Origin: Atrina japonica
Taxonomy: Eukaryota > Mollusca > Bivalvia > Pterioida > Pinnidae
Assembly (NCBI GenBank): GCA_030159075.1
Contig: BROG01000918.1
Span: 62,001-126,000, forward strand
DNA length: 64,000 nucleotides
Reading direction: 5' to 3'
Positions 1 to 14,600 of this stretch are shown piece after piece (the first letter of the stretch is position 1; every line of letters starts with the position of its first letter). The notes below the pieces were generated by a model. The model saw only the letters and a list, made by a program, of their open reading frames with translations. It had not been told where the DNA came from and did not search any database. The translations under genes and the position numbers were made by a program.

Positions 1-30
1 CAAATGAGGTAGCTACAAATCTCCACCCAC

Positions 31-123
31 CTGAAAATCGGCTGTCTTTGGATTCATGATATGAACAGCTTTCGCTTCTTTTAAGTTTTTCCCGAGTTTG
101 TCAGAGATGTCTCCCCTAGAACA
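31..123 (-). CDS. FARSB: FARSB exon 16 (last exon in window)
   Basis: The exon encodes [20 protein letters not shown] and on to [11 protein letters not shown]. It has a TCTCCAG acceptor and a GTGGGT donor. The reading frame is open at the donor, so further exons lie outside the left edge. Confidence 0.94.
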
Positions 124-3100
124 CTGGAGAAGAAAATGAAAGTCAACCAACCAAAGAAGAACATAAAAATGTGTTTATTAAATACAAAAGGTATTGTCCG
201 ATTCACATCACTTGGCGGGCGAGGTAACCTTTTGATTACCATACGGTCTATTCTACACGCTTTTCGGTTAGGACAAGCTTCACAGGAAAAGTGTTTCATT
301 ACACGCGGTGTACTCAGGAATGGTGACAAGTAGGGACGATTACTCTTGCCGGTGTAATCATTAATGTCGCTATCGTTTGTTACCTAAAACTTAAACTCAT
401 CCAGGTCATGAAAGGGTTCACAAGACTCCGCCCCGCCAGGTTGTATGGATTTTACTTTACTAATCATGACCAGAATTTATATATTGTTAAGTGTCAATTC
501 AAATAATTAGTTTCCTGCTGCCCCACCGTTGAACCCTACATTGATCTCAACTGCATTCGTATGTTGAATCTGACACATACATGTACTAATATTGATCCCA
601 CATATTTGTTGTTGAACCTATGCATACAATTTTGAATCCAATGCATCTTAATGTTGAACCCACTGCATCCCAATGTTGAACTTGACCATTTAATGTTAAA
701 CCCAGTGTCTAAATTTTGAATCTGATGCATCCTAGTGTTGGACTCATGCATTCAATGTTGAACTCAATATCTAAATGTTGAATACGATACCTTCTAATGC
801 TGACCCCATGAATTTAAGTCCAGCTAATTCTGAAAGGCTGAACAAGAAATTTTAAGAATATTCAGAGATTCGGCCTTAATCTTCTCTTCTGGGCCCTAAA
901 TAAATACATATTAGCTTAATATTTGACCTTGATCTTAAAACTATAACAAAACTGTTATAATGGAAGGTTGACCTTATCAGTAAAAGCCGACAAATTTTAT
1001 TACGACACACGTACCAAGGCAAATGTTAGCACTTCTGTATATCCCGCAGCTGCCACTTCCTGTCTAAGCTGATCCGTCAATTTGTTGACAGGAAACTGCA
1101 ATGTAAAAGTTTTTAAGTTTAGATAAAAATGAAGGTGAGTATTATACCAAAAACGTAAAAAAAAAAAGATTATTTCCCGTTTATCTCGGTCCTCAATAAC
1201 TGCAAAGACTTTGTTAAAATAATAATACACCGGTAGGTATCGTTAAAGATGTTTGATTGTTGTTTTACGTTCCGTCAAGGATTTTTTACTTATAAGGAGA
1301 TGTCATCGGCTTTAGGTGAAGCGCTATGGACGGACACCAATACAGTGAGGGTTCTTTAATGTACCATGCCTTCTGTAACAGGGGACCTCTGTTTCAAGTC
1401 TCAACTGAAAGACTTTAAATTTTGTATGCTAAGCACTTGGTGAAGGAACAGTCCATTCCGTTTTAAAAGTTTTCGGTGTGACCTGGTATTGGGAATCAAA
1501 CTTGGGACCTTCCGCTTACAAGTTGAATATCACTAGACCAACGCAAGCTCTGTTAAACGTGTAGGTAATGTTGTACAAGTTGAATATCACTAGACCAACG
1601 CAAGCTTTGTTAAATGTGTAGGTAATGTTGTACAAGTCGAATATCACTAGACCAACGCAAGCTCTGTTAAACGTGTAGGTAATGTTGTACAAGTTGAATA
1701 TCACTAGACCAACGCAAGCTCTGTTAAATATGTAGGTAATGTTGTACAAGTCGAATATCACTAGACCAACGCAAGCTTTGTTAAACGTGTAGGTAATGTT
1801 GTACAAGTTGAATATCACTAGACCAACGCAAGCTCTGTTAAACGTGTAGGTAATGTTGTACAAGTCGAATATCACTAGACCAACGCAAGCTTTGTTAAAC
1901 GTGTAGGTAATGTTGTACAAGTCGAATATCACTAGACCAACGCAAGCTTTGTTAAACGTGTAGGTAATGTTGTACAAGTTGAATATCACTAGACCAACGC
2001 AAGCTCTGTTAAACGTGTAGGTAATGTTGTACAAGTTGAATATCACTAGACCAACACAAGCTCTGTTAAACGTGTAGGTAATGTTGTACAAGTCGAATAT
2101 CACTAGACCAACACAAGCTTTGTTAAATGTGTAGGTAATGTTGTACAAGTCGAATATCACTAGACCAACGCAAGCTCTGTTAAACGTGTAGGTAATGTTG
2201 TACAAGTCGAATATCACTAGACCAACGCAAGCTTTGTTAAACATGTAGGTAATGTTGTATCCAATTTGCCTCCGTAGCTAGATCAAAACTTTCAATACTT
2301 CACTTACAACAGGTAATGTTTCCAAATAAATGGGACACTAATGAACAACAATTAAAAGTATGGGGAAAAAATCCACCTTGATTGACGTAATATGGATTGA
2401 CTTATATGTCTGGCTGAATACTTCTGACAGTCTGACCTCCATGAACTCACATCCTTGAACATACCTAACTGAGTGGTTCTGACCTCCTTGAATATACCTA
2501 ATGAATGGCCGGGCAACAGAAAATGAATATTGCTCTTACACAACAAAATGTATTTTGACAAACACTGTGCCCAACCCCATCCCCCCTCCCAAGAGCTTAG
2601 TCATTATAAAAATTCTGAAGTCCCATAACTCTCAAATATCACCGAATATTGGCCAAAATTCATCTCACCCCCAGCTCTTCAATCCCAGGCCCATAAAAAT
2701 TAAATGATTACCTACCTGATTGGCTACACAGTTGGTCTTGGGTATCGTTTGTACAATGTTGTTGTATCCGTATGCTATAGCAACATCTTCTATTACATCA
2801 CAGGGATGGATGACATGTACAAACATGTTAAGGAAAATGTGAAGACAAAAAAAAAATTGAAGGCAACTTTCAGATAAACTCTTTCGCCATATCAAATGTG
2901 CTTTGTAAATCGGTCAGGAGGATTTCGGTCCTTCACACGCTCGATCTATCAGCAACCTCAGCTCCTGACACAATTAGGTGTATTAAAGTCGGCTGTTTTT
3001 TATGTGTTTTATATTTATTTTTAAAATACAGGACGAGATTTTATTGGAAAGTACATGTATTATGTAAGATAAGTGTTTTTCAACGCTATTTTAAATACAT

Positions 3101-5611
3101 GAAACAAATGGAATCGATATATGAATAAAAATCAGGTCACTAAAAGAATTTTTTCCAGTCTTTAATACTACCCTGAAATGAATGCTGAGATTACCAAAAT
3201 CTAAACAATATAACTGTGAAAATTATGCGCACCTCATGTTTTACAATCGTGCCGCCATGTTCGATGGAGTTGGGCAGGTAATAATTTTGTCAAGAATGAT
3301 AAAGTCGAGTATGCAATGGGGCAAGTTAAAAATGGGTCTAGATCACCCGATATACCTGGCACGTGGAAAATTTCAGAAATGAGTGTTTTGAAATGATGAA
3401 AAAGACAAACTTTGCCTGATTTAGGTATGAAATGATGATGTACAAGAATAACGCAAAAGGGTAATAAGAATAGAATATATATTAACTTCAAATAGCACAA
3501 TGTTATTAGACACTCTTCATATTCTTCGTAAGAATTACTGAAAGGCCAGAATGATATCAAACTAATATCACGGGTTACGTTTTGCAAGTTTGGGGCATTT
3601 ATACACATGCATTTGTTATTCTAACCACCAGATGGTCTCTTTGGGATATATACGAGATAAAATATTACATAAAATGGACATATAAATTTTTCATGTATGA
3701 CAGCTAATTTATCGCTTTAAACAAAGCTCACTGAAAATGGGTGTAAATTTTCAAAATAGGTCTTTGACCCACAGCTGTCGGGTTTTATGGTTCAAGGTGC
3801 AGTAAATATTTTGATTCCTTCAGCTTATATTAAAGTTTCTGAAAAGTTAGTCAAAGTTAAGGTCAAGATCACTAGGTCAAAAAGTCAAGTACAAAATGAA
3901 AGCTCTGGACATAAGAAATATATATATGGAAATATAAAAGGCCTATCCCTCATGGTTTAAAAGATACAGCCAAGGTTAAAGTTTTTGAAAAGTGGGTCAA
4001 TGGTCCAGGGTCAAGGTCACTAGGTCAAAAGTCAAGGTTAAAGTTTTGTCCATGGACGCCAACGACAACAACAATGTCAATGAAACCGAGGTTATGGCAT
4101 TAGCTTTCTGGACTTTTGTCCTGGCAAGCAAAAAAAAAAAAAATGATCATTTTGGTTGTTTCATGTTTTAGAGACAAAAGTTTAATGTGATGCTCTTGGA
4201 TCCTGATGCCTATTAGTTGGACCATTCTACTTGAAACAATAAATGTCCAAGTCTTTCATCTCTAGTCCTTACAGGTTTAAGCCGAGTTTAAACCCACGTC
4301 AGCAGTACGGGAAAGTATGCCAATTAACAAGCTTTATGGGGCCCAACACACATTTAATTTAGAACATTCTTAATGTCCAACATAAAGCATACATGTCGTC
4401 CCTATGTGACACACCAAGACAAGGATATCATGTCTAGTCGGTGGTACTTCTACTCGGATTTTGCTGCCATTTTCTATAACTTCAGAATCCAAACACATTT
4501 TTGTCAGAAGTCTGGCCATTTCCTGATCTTTGATACTGAAATGAAAAAAAAAAAATCACATCAAAACGAGTTTGCTTTATCTCTGTTTGCTGTGCAGAGT
4601 TTCTGAAATTCACAGAAAAACCAGTAAATTTTACTAAAGTCCAGTGAAATCTATCTGATAACTGGTCCAAATGACCAGTAATTTTCCATTTCATTTCAAT
4701 TGTGTATATATTCAAACCCGTAAAAAATTTTCTTTGACCAGTGAAATTCCTTTATTTACTGGTCCGGTTGACCAGTAATTTTTTTTTAATTTCAAAATGT
4801 CTGCTGTGATGTTGCTTTCAGTTGTAAACAACATGTTTTAATAAAAATCAAAGTCCTCAAAAGGGAAGTATCCTAAAAAGAAAACTCTCTAAACACACTC
4901 TAAATTCACAAACCTTTGGCCCCTTGGCCTTTATCAAGTGAAAGACCACAATATCATTAAACATAATTATCCAGCTTTGATACAATGTAACTTTCACAGA
5001 TATTGTCGTTTCACTTGATAAAGGCCAAGGGACCAAAAATTTGTGAATTTAAAGTGCTTACTGCTTTTTTCGACATGTTTTAGTTTGGACATTACCAGTT
5101 ACTAATATTAGCCCATTCTATGTACTTATGCCAAAGCAGCAAATGTTGTCTTAAGGTGTCATGTGACAAAGCAACTCTGCTCAGATAAGTATTTCAAATG
5201 TCATTTGACCTTCACTTCAATTGCCAAGCCTTCAAAACACTACAGACACACCTTCAAACATGGTAGACACACACCTTCAAATAGTGTAGACACACCTTCA
5301 AACACTGCAGACACACCTTCGAAAACTGAAGGCACTATCAAACACTAGACACACCTTCCAACACTGTAGACACACCTTCAAATACTATAGACACACCTTC
5401 AAACACTGCAGACACACCTTCGAAAACTGAAGGCACTATCAAACACTAGACACACCTTCCAACACTGTAGACACACCTTCAAATACTATAGACACACCTT
5501 CAAACACTGCAGACACACCTTCAAACACTGCAGACACACCTTCGAAAACTGAAGGCACTATCAAACACTAGACACACCTTCCAACACTGTAGACACACCT
5601 TCCAACACTAA

Positions 5612-5666
<55 letters not shown>

Positions 5667-8600
5667 AAAAAAAAAAAAAAAAAAAAAAAATAGACACACC
5701 TTCAAACACAGTAGACACACCTTCAAATACTATAGACACACCTTCAAACAGTGTAGACACACCTTCAAATACTATAGACACACCTTCAAACACATCTTCA
5801 AATACTATAGACACTTACTTTCAAACACTGTGGACACACCTTCAAACACTGTAGACACACTTTCAAACACTGTAGACACACCTTCAAACACTGTGGACAC
5901 ACCTTCAAACACTGTAGACACACCTTCAAACACTGTAGACATTTACATTCAAACACTGTAGACAATACCGACCCCAGTAGACACTTACTTTATTCCTATC
6001 AGTTTATTGGTCTCGGCTACATCAATGTATTCATATCTGTAGGAAAGTTCCTAAAAAAGAAACAAGAAACTGTTAGAGGTGATATGGCCAAACTGCAAAG
6101 CATTGCGTTTCAAGACCATCATATAATGTTAATTACATCTAAAATTTGAAAATCAAGGTCAAAGGTGAAGGTCAGTTTAAAAAATGAAAGTTGTAGACAA
6201 CTAATGCCATCATGTGACGTTACATAATGATGATCTTAATGGTTTTTATCACAACAGAGCTAAATACAACAGCTAAACAACAAGGATCAGTAATTAACTT
6301 ATCAACCCCTGAAAAACAATGGACTCTTCTGTTAATCAATGACTAAGAACAGTCCAAATGTGTCTTTAGGGGTGAATGAGTTAATAGGAAGCAATTTATA
6401 ATAGAAAGTATAATAAACAGAATATGATAATAATATATGAGGAAGAGCACTTGTACGAGTTCTTTTAGGAGAAGCAGCCAAAAAAAAAAAAATCACATAT
6501 GACAAGTAGCCATTTAATCCAGGGCATTACAGGACGTATATGAATAGGCTGTACATTGCACTTAAACAGAAAAAAAAGCTTAATATACATTGACATATTA
6601 TTTTTCAATATTTTATTTATTCTGAGAATTACATATTTACGAACTGACCCACTAAAGAAAAAGTTGATAAGAGTTTGATTCTTGTCTTTGCTATACAAGC
6701 AGAGCTCCAGATAAAGAAGAAGTTTGGAGTCTTTTTTAACCCTTAATTTTCATCCAAAACCGCCAATTGAAACTGTCAGGGAGAACCAAAACCCCAACAA
6801 AATTTACATGCCCCCCTCCCAAAAAAAAATGAAACATGAGGGTGAAATCAGATATATTTTGAAGAAAATTGATACTTTTGTATAAATATTTAAGTATTTT
6901 TGTTTTAAGTTTTAAATATATTTTTTTAACAATTTTTTCTGTTATATAGTGATGGCCAGTTCTAATTGGGGGAAAAGAGAACCCGGTTACAATGTACCCA
7001 GGAAGAGACCACCGACCTTCTGCAAGTAATATAAGTATTCTAGTCAGCCTTGAAACAGTGACAGGTAACTAAGGGATGAATCATTGACAACAGTATCTGG
7101 TGTTAGAGTGGTATCTTGCCATGATTTGGATTTTCTTCCATTTCAATTTTAGAAAAAACCCTGTCTGTAAAATTAGAATTATTTTCCACAGCGATTTCAC
7201 CCCATAAATACCAACTTCTGTGTAACTTTAGTATTCATCTTCATATTCACTGACAAAGGTTAGCAAACGTAAAAAATTTAGTTTTTTTTTTATCACAAAA
7301 CTTGCTCTTTTTACCATGGTCAGTATTTTGTTTTATTGAATAACTATGGCAATAAAAAATTTTGCAGTTTTCTTGTAAAACAGATTATCGGTAATGGAAA
7401 TTTTATGTTTTGAAATTTGTTTGATTTTTTTTTTCAATGAAAGTACAAGAATACCACATGATGATTTAGGATCCTGTATTTACCTGTGATTTTAAAAAAA
7501 AAATTTCATTTTAGGAATTCCATTTTTGTAAGTAAAAAAAGATCAATTAAGCGGATATATATACATGATATAACACTTATTGTAATGGAGAATGATAACA
7601 TACTAATAATTCTGAATTTTAAGAGATTTTTGTTTTGTTTTTTTAATTTCAAGAATTCTTTCAAAAACCTACGAGGTCGGCAGACGTTAAACAAAGAATT
7701 TATTTAGGGTGGCCTAAAATAGATCAACTTACTGGATATATAACGCTGGTGCCATCTGGTTGTATCACTTCTGCAGATTCTATTCCCCTGAAAAAAAATT
7801 TGTGTACATATAAATAAACTCTGTTTTGTTTTTTTCTGTTATGTGATGGTGGCGATTTATTTTTAATGGCAGAAAATAAAACAAAATAATGACTTTCTCC
7901 AAAGTAAACTGGCAAACTTCCGCAAATAATCTGCTTAAGTTTGGGCAAAGGGAGGAGGGGGGGGGGGTTGTTTCTTAAAGAAGATCAAGCATTTCAATGA
8001 TTGTAAAACACTCTTATGCCTTCTTCGAAAAAAAAAAAGATAAAGATAAAAGAGTGCTTGTTCATAAACGTGAGTTTATATAGTTTTGCAAGTAAATTTG
8101 GACAAAAATAACTTTTCCATACTTTTTTTTATCCTACCTTCTTCATTAGATAAAATACGTCTGCTCTTGAGTAAAATTTTTTTAAAAATATTTATTTATA
8201 TTCCTCTGATAATACTTACTGATATGGGACCTCACAATATTGACAGAACATCGTTACCATGGTATCGAGGACAATCTTGGCTTTGTTGAGATCCGTTGCC
8301 GTACATTCAATGAAAATATTTTTGGTTTTTAGCGATATCTTGCTATGTTCACCTACAACAAAGAAATTATGAAAAACTTTACCCAAGAATTTCCTTAATG
8401 AAGCTTTCCAGAAGCACTGGCACATATCAGACCATTATTCACATCAGGTAGTTTGTGTAATATCTGTTAATGGTATTGGGTCGAGATACAGATCGAATGC
8501 TTTTGACATGATTTTTTTTATCCCCTGCTGACCCACCGACTGGAGGTTTTCCTGGTCCTGGGTCGAAACATCAGAGGACCGAGGGACATAAATGGAGTAA

Positions 8601-11600
8601 GGCATGCAGACGGAATGCCAGGACATGCTAAGTCAGATTAAGTAAGTGGTCATTATTATGCGATTTTGTTTGTCATGAAATTGAAAGACTCTGATAGATC
8701 ATACAGCTGCATATCAATCAAGATAAGGTGACTGTTAAACGAAATACATGTATGAAATAAACATTTTCATGGCTTTTAAAAGTTTTCTTTTTGTACTCAT
8801 ATTTACATAATAAAAGTTGGATGCTGGACCATGTTACTAAAAAACTTTTGAAGGTGTCAAGAAATGCCATTAAAAATCAATCTAAGTTTGTCAAAATCTA
8901 AATGTTGGGGAACAAAAATATGGAAAAAATGTCCAAAATCTTACCATTTATGATTGGCGGCATGGACAGTACTACACCATTTTGATCGTAAATAACGGGA
9001 TAAACAGGTTTATCTTGGATAATATGCAAATATTGTTTTAGATGACTTTCATTCTGAAATAAAAAGGATCAAGAATATCGGACAATGTAGAACAAGATGT
9101 AAATGTGAAACACAAATGCCCCCGAGAATGGATAATAAACAATTATTGACTTTTGAGGGGGCTGATTTATCAACCCCAAGGCCAATGTCTGAGGTTAATA
9201 TAACACTTTTCCTGGGGTTGATAAATCAAGGTGTTAACCGATATCAAAAGTCAACAATTGTTTTATTACATGCTTATCTTATCTAACTAATTTATATCAA
9301 TGAAATATGCAAAGGAAAAAATATGTCAGAAATCTCCAATACGGTACAACGGTTATATGTACTGTGAGTTAAAACAACAGAAATCGTGTCGTCATTCATA
9401 ATATGATATCACTGTAATCCTCATGTACTAGTTGAACATTCAACAAAAAAATTGGTTCTTAGATCGTTCTAAGGATTTTCCTAGACCATTCTCAATGCCA
9501 AAATGACTTGTATTTTTCCCCAAAAAACTATGTAAAAATTTCCAATTACAGTAGGAATTTCAAAGTATGGAATAAAGTATTTTCAAACAAAAGTCTCATA
9601 TAAAGCTTTCTGTTTTATTTAATACTATATATTTTCCCATTTTTTTCAGAACCTTGGACCCAGCATTTTGGAAGGAGTAATATCCTGGGGTTCACAGCTA
9701 CTGTGACATGGGACCTTGGATTTATGTTGTACACGAAGGCACTGTGAGAACTTGACAAGAATTTTGGCTCTGTGACTTTTTTTTAGAAGTCTCTACTAGT
9801 GTACAAATGTAAAGATATTTCAGTTCGGCACCACAGTGACAGTTTCAATTCCAATACATGTATACGAAAAGACATGCATTACGTGAGTGTCTGAAAGAAC
9901 ATGCAAGTTCATTATTTTATTATCAAATGACAAACTAATAAATCCAAAACTTGTAACTGTACGACAACCATCAAAAATGTATATTCTAGATAATCCAGAT
10001 TTTGTCTAAACTGACTAAATAGACTGATCCTATCAATAGCCAGTTTAGACCAAATATGCTGTTGTATAGAGGGCTCACAATTAAATGTCTTTGTGCAACA
10101 GGCTAAAATTTTAGCTTGTAAATTCTAGCTTAAATGAAAATCCACAAGCTAAATTAAACTTTGAAAAACTTTCATGCAATCAAAGGCTTTTTTACTGTTA
10201 TTTTGATGAAATTAAAACGTTAAAGATAAACAACCAGGAAATAAAACAATAAACAATCAGAAAACAATGGGGACAGAATATTAGACATGGTTCATAAACT
10301 CACTCTCTAATTTTTTGTTGTGACCAATATTTTGTACTCGCAATTCTGGAGTTAAATTTGATTTATGCAAGTATTTCAAGCTAATTCAAACACTAGTATA
10401 GTAACTCCTTCTGTGTAAAATCCACATTCCAATTTGGTATCACCATCTTACCGAGTAAATCTCCATTAATTGGGGAGCAGTTAGTTCCTCTGTTTGATTT
10501 AATGCTTTAAATTTGATGTCTGAAGGTGGTTTTGCATCATAAATGAATGGTCCCTGTATTGTATCTAAGTCATGAGTTCCTATAGCAACAAGTGTTCTTC
10601 TCCTGCAATAAAAAAAAACAGTACAGTGAAAATTGTATACAAAGGTGGTCTTTATACAAAGGTGGTCTTTATACAAAGGTAGCCTTTATACAAAGGTGGT
10701 CTTTATACAAAGGTGGCCTTTATACAAAGGTGGTCTTTATACAAAGGTGGTCTTTATACAAAGGTGGTCTTTATACAAAGGTGGCCTTTATACAAAGGTG
10801 GTCTTTACACAAAGGTGGTCTTTATACAAAGGTGGTCTTTATACAGAGATTGTTTTGTATACATATGGTACTATTGGGGACAGTAAAAAAGGGTCTTTGT
10901 GAACAGGTGGTCTTTATACATAGGTGGTCACTGATTTACTGAAGAGACCATTGTTTTTTGGGGATTGATGATTTAAAGTTTCCCAAAACATTTCTTCGTC
11001 ATTAGTGAAATTTCAAGATTAAAACTTTGAAATATCAAAACTAAAAATAGCATTAACTTATTCACCCCTAAAGACGCATTTGGGCTGATCTAAATCATTG
11101 ATTTACAGAAGAGTTCATTGCTTTTCAGGGGTTGATAAGATAATATATAGTACAGTAATTGGGACCAGGGGGTTCGGTTTTGTCATAAGTGGAATTCTGA
11201 CTCACATCCAGTTTTGACATAACAAGATTTTGCTACATCCAGTGCTCCAGATATGGTGCGTATTTGTGTATTTTATGCCAAAAATAAAATCAATGGATAC
11301 GCTAGCAAATTAAAATTCATGTGTAAGATACCCAACACAATTTAAATCTGAAGCGTAAAATTAAACACACTGGATCTGAAACTTAGAAGAAAAGATTGAG
11401 TATAAATGTTCTGACTGGATCTTGGTTGTTAAATGATATAAGTGTTCAAGCCCTGCACATGTAGTGATAACAGATTTTGTTGTCCCTCACCCAGATGTTA
11501 AACTTGGACTTGTATTATACATACAGTTAAATGTAAAGTGAAACCTGTATATAGGGGCCACTCAAGGGACCAGAAAATATTTACCTTTATGGGCAGGTGA

Positions 11601-14600
11601 CCCTTATACAAAGGTTCAATTATATTGAAGTATGCAGTCACGGGACTTGAAAAAACTGGCCTTTATAAACAGGTAATCCTTACACAGAGGTGGCCACTAT
11701 AGCAGGTTTTACTGTATATCAATTATCTGTAATCTAGCAACCAAGTTATCGGGAGAGAATCAATGGAAATCATAATTTGGCACCAAAATTGGAAAATACG
11801 AACTGGACTAAAATTCTGTGGGTAAAAATACCCACAGCATTTGTAAATTAAGTGGTGGGTATTGTACCCTAGTGTTCTGAAAGTTATCGGGAGCACTGTA
11901 TATCTTTTTTGCTTGTGCTACAAAAATCAATGTGACCGTATGAAAAAATAATATCTCACCGACATAGATTCTGGTGTAATTTGTCTTGCAGTTCGATGAA
12001 ACTTTTGTATCGTTCCTGAAGATTAAAAAAACAAAAACAAAATTTTTATAATATATAAGGTGGTAATACTTATTGACAACTTTCACAATTTTTCCTACAA
12101 AAATTTTCAAACATCTGAAAAGTATTAGTTAGCACTAACGGCTCACAATTAAGACCAGATATAAATAAAGAAAGTCTGAAGCTACCATGAACATCTAACA
12201 TCTATAGCATTTGCTCAATCCTGTCACAATGAAAATTCCTATGTGTTAGGTCAACATTAATATATATTTTTTATCAGGTGTAAATACCTGTCCCCTATAA
12301 TGCTGATGTAAAATAAATACAAACTTTTAACACCAGGTGTACATACAGGTGAAAATACCTGTCCGTTGTTATACTGATGTAAAATAAATACAAACTTTTA
12401 ACACCAGGTGTACATACAGGTGAAAATACCTGTCCGTTGTTATACTGATGTAAAATAGATACAAAATTTTAACACCAGGTATACATACAGGTGTAAAAAC
12501 CTGTCCCCTATAATGCTGATGTAAAATAAATACAAACTTTTAACACCAGGTATACATACAGGTGTAAATACCTGTCCCTTTTAATGCTGAGGTAATATAA
12601 ATACAAACTTTTAACTGGTGTACAGACAGGTGTAAATACCTGTCCCTTATAATGCTGAGATAAAATACTTACAAACTTTTAACACCAGGTATACAGACAG
12701 GTGTAAATACCTGTCCCTTATAATGCTGAGATAAAATACTTACAAACTTTTAACACCAGGTATACAGACAGGTGTAAATACCTGTCCCTTATAATGCTGA
12801 GATAAAATACTTACAAACTTTTAACTGGTGTACAGACAGGTGTAAATACCTGTCACCTATAATGCTAATGTAAAATAAATACAAACTTTTAACACCAGGT
12901 GTACATACAGGTGTAAATACCTGTCCTTTATATTGCCGAGGTAAAATAAATACAAACTTTTAACACCACGTATACATACAGGTGTAAATACCTGTCCCTT
13001 ATAAGCTGAGGTAAAATAAATACAAACTTTTACCTGGTGTACATACAGGTGTAAATACCTGTCTGTTGTTATACTGATGTAAAATAAATATAAACTTTTA
13101 ACACCAGGTGTACATATAGGTGTAAATACCTATCTTTTGTTGTAATAATGTAAAATAAATACAAACTTTTAACACCAGCTGTACTTACAGGTGTAAATGT
13201 AATATTTCGGAGGACGGCTGCCACTGCATGAGGTCGTACTTGTGCCGTCTATAAACAGAAAAAAGATCAAGAAATCACAACAAGAAAAATGACCCAACAG
13301 AAAAAATAAAAATAGTGAGGGATTAACACATGTATATTACAGAAATCCCCACAAGTGTTGTTTATTTTAAAAAAATGAATTTCTGATTTATTTCATTTTG
13401 CTAAATATGTAGATTAGCTGCCTGGCTTGATTGCTAAGTTACAGGAGAAAGGTCTAGTTTGTAGACTTGTGGACGACACAATGTATATTTTGAACAAAAA
13501 CCGTACACAGATAACCTACCTTAAAAATACACAGAACAACTGAAACCTACAAACACAACTGCTACACATTAAAGAAACACAGAACAACTGTCACCTACAA
13601 ACATTACAACTATTACATCTTAAAGATAAACAAAACAACTGAAACCTACAAACATTACAACTGCTACATCTTCAAGATACACAGAACTGCAACCTACAAA
13701 CATATCAACTGCTACATCTTAAAGATACACAGAACAACTGCAACCCACAAACACAACTGCTACACATTAAAGATACACAGAGCAACTGCAACCTACAAAC
13801 ATTACAACTGATACATCTTAAAGATACACAGAACTGTAACCTACAAACATTACAACTATTACATCTTAAAGATATGCAAAACAACTGAAACCTACAAACA
13901 TTACAACTATTACATCTTAAAGATACACAAAGCAACTGCAACCTACAAACACAACTGCTACACATTAAAGATACACAGAACACCTGCAAACTACAAACAT
14001 TACAACTGCTACATCTTAAAGATACACAGAACAAACACAACCTACAAACATTACAACTGCTACATCTTAAAGATACACAGAACAACTGCAACCTACAAAC
14101 ATTACAACTGCTACATCTTAAAGATACACAGAACAAACACAACCTACAAACATTACAACTGCTACATCTTAAAGATACACAGAACAACTGCAACCTACAA
14201 ACATTACAACTGCTACACATTAAAGATACACAGAACAACTTCATTCTACAAACTATTACATCTTAACTGCAACCTACATGTACAAACATTACAATTGCTA
14301 CATCTTAAAGATACACAGAACAACTGCAACCTACAAACATTACAACTGCTACACTTTATACACAGAACAAATGCAACCTACAAACATTACAACTATTACA
14401 TCTTAAAGGTACAACTGCAACCTTTAACAATTACAACTGTTACATCTTAAAGCTACAAATACAAATACATGTACAATCTACAAACAAATACAACTGTCAT
14501 ACCTTAAAAACAACTGCAACTTGCTCACATTACATTACAACTGCAACATCTTAAAGATACAACTGCAACCAATCAAAGATATACACAACTGCAACATACC

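Noticed and set aside
1516..2244. 242-codon minus-strand open frame
   Set aside because: It is wholly a 57-bp minisatellite within a FARSB intron; openness follows from a period divisible by three.
4421..4428. Canonical GT donor slightly downstream of FARSB exon 13 (CTTG|GTGTGT)
   Set aside because: It would add residues absent from the family after PPTRH-D, and no AG acceptor near exon 14 restores VIHPC. The AT-AC pair fits every signal.
13705..14244. 179-codon Cys-rich minus-strand frame
   Set aside because: It is produced by the 51-bp minisatellite in FARSB intron 5; no signal peptide or domain, only a periodic 17-residue string.
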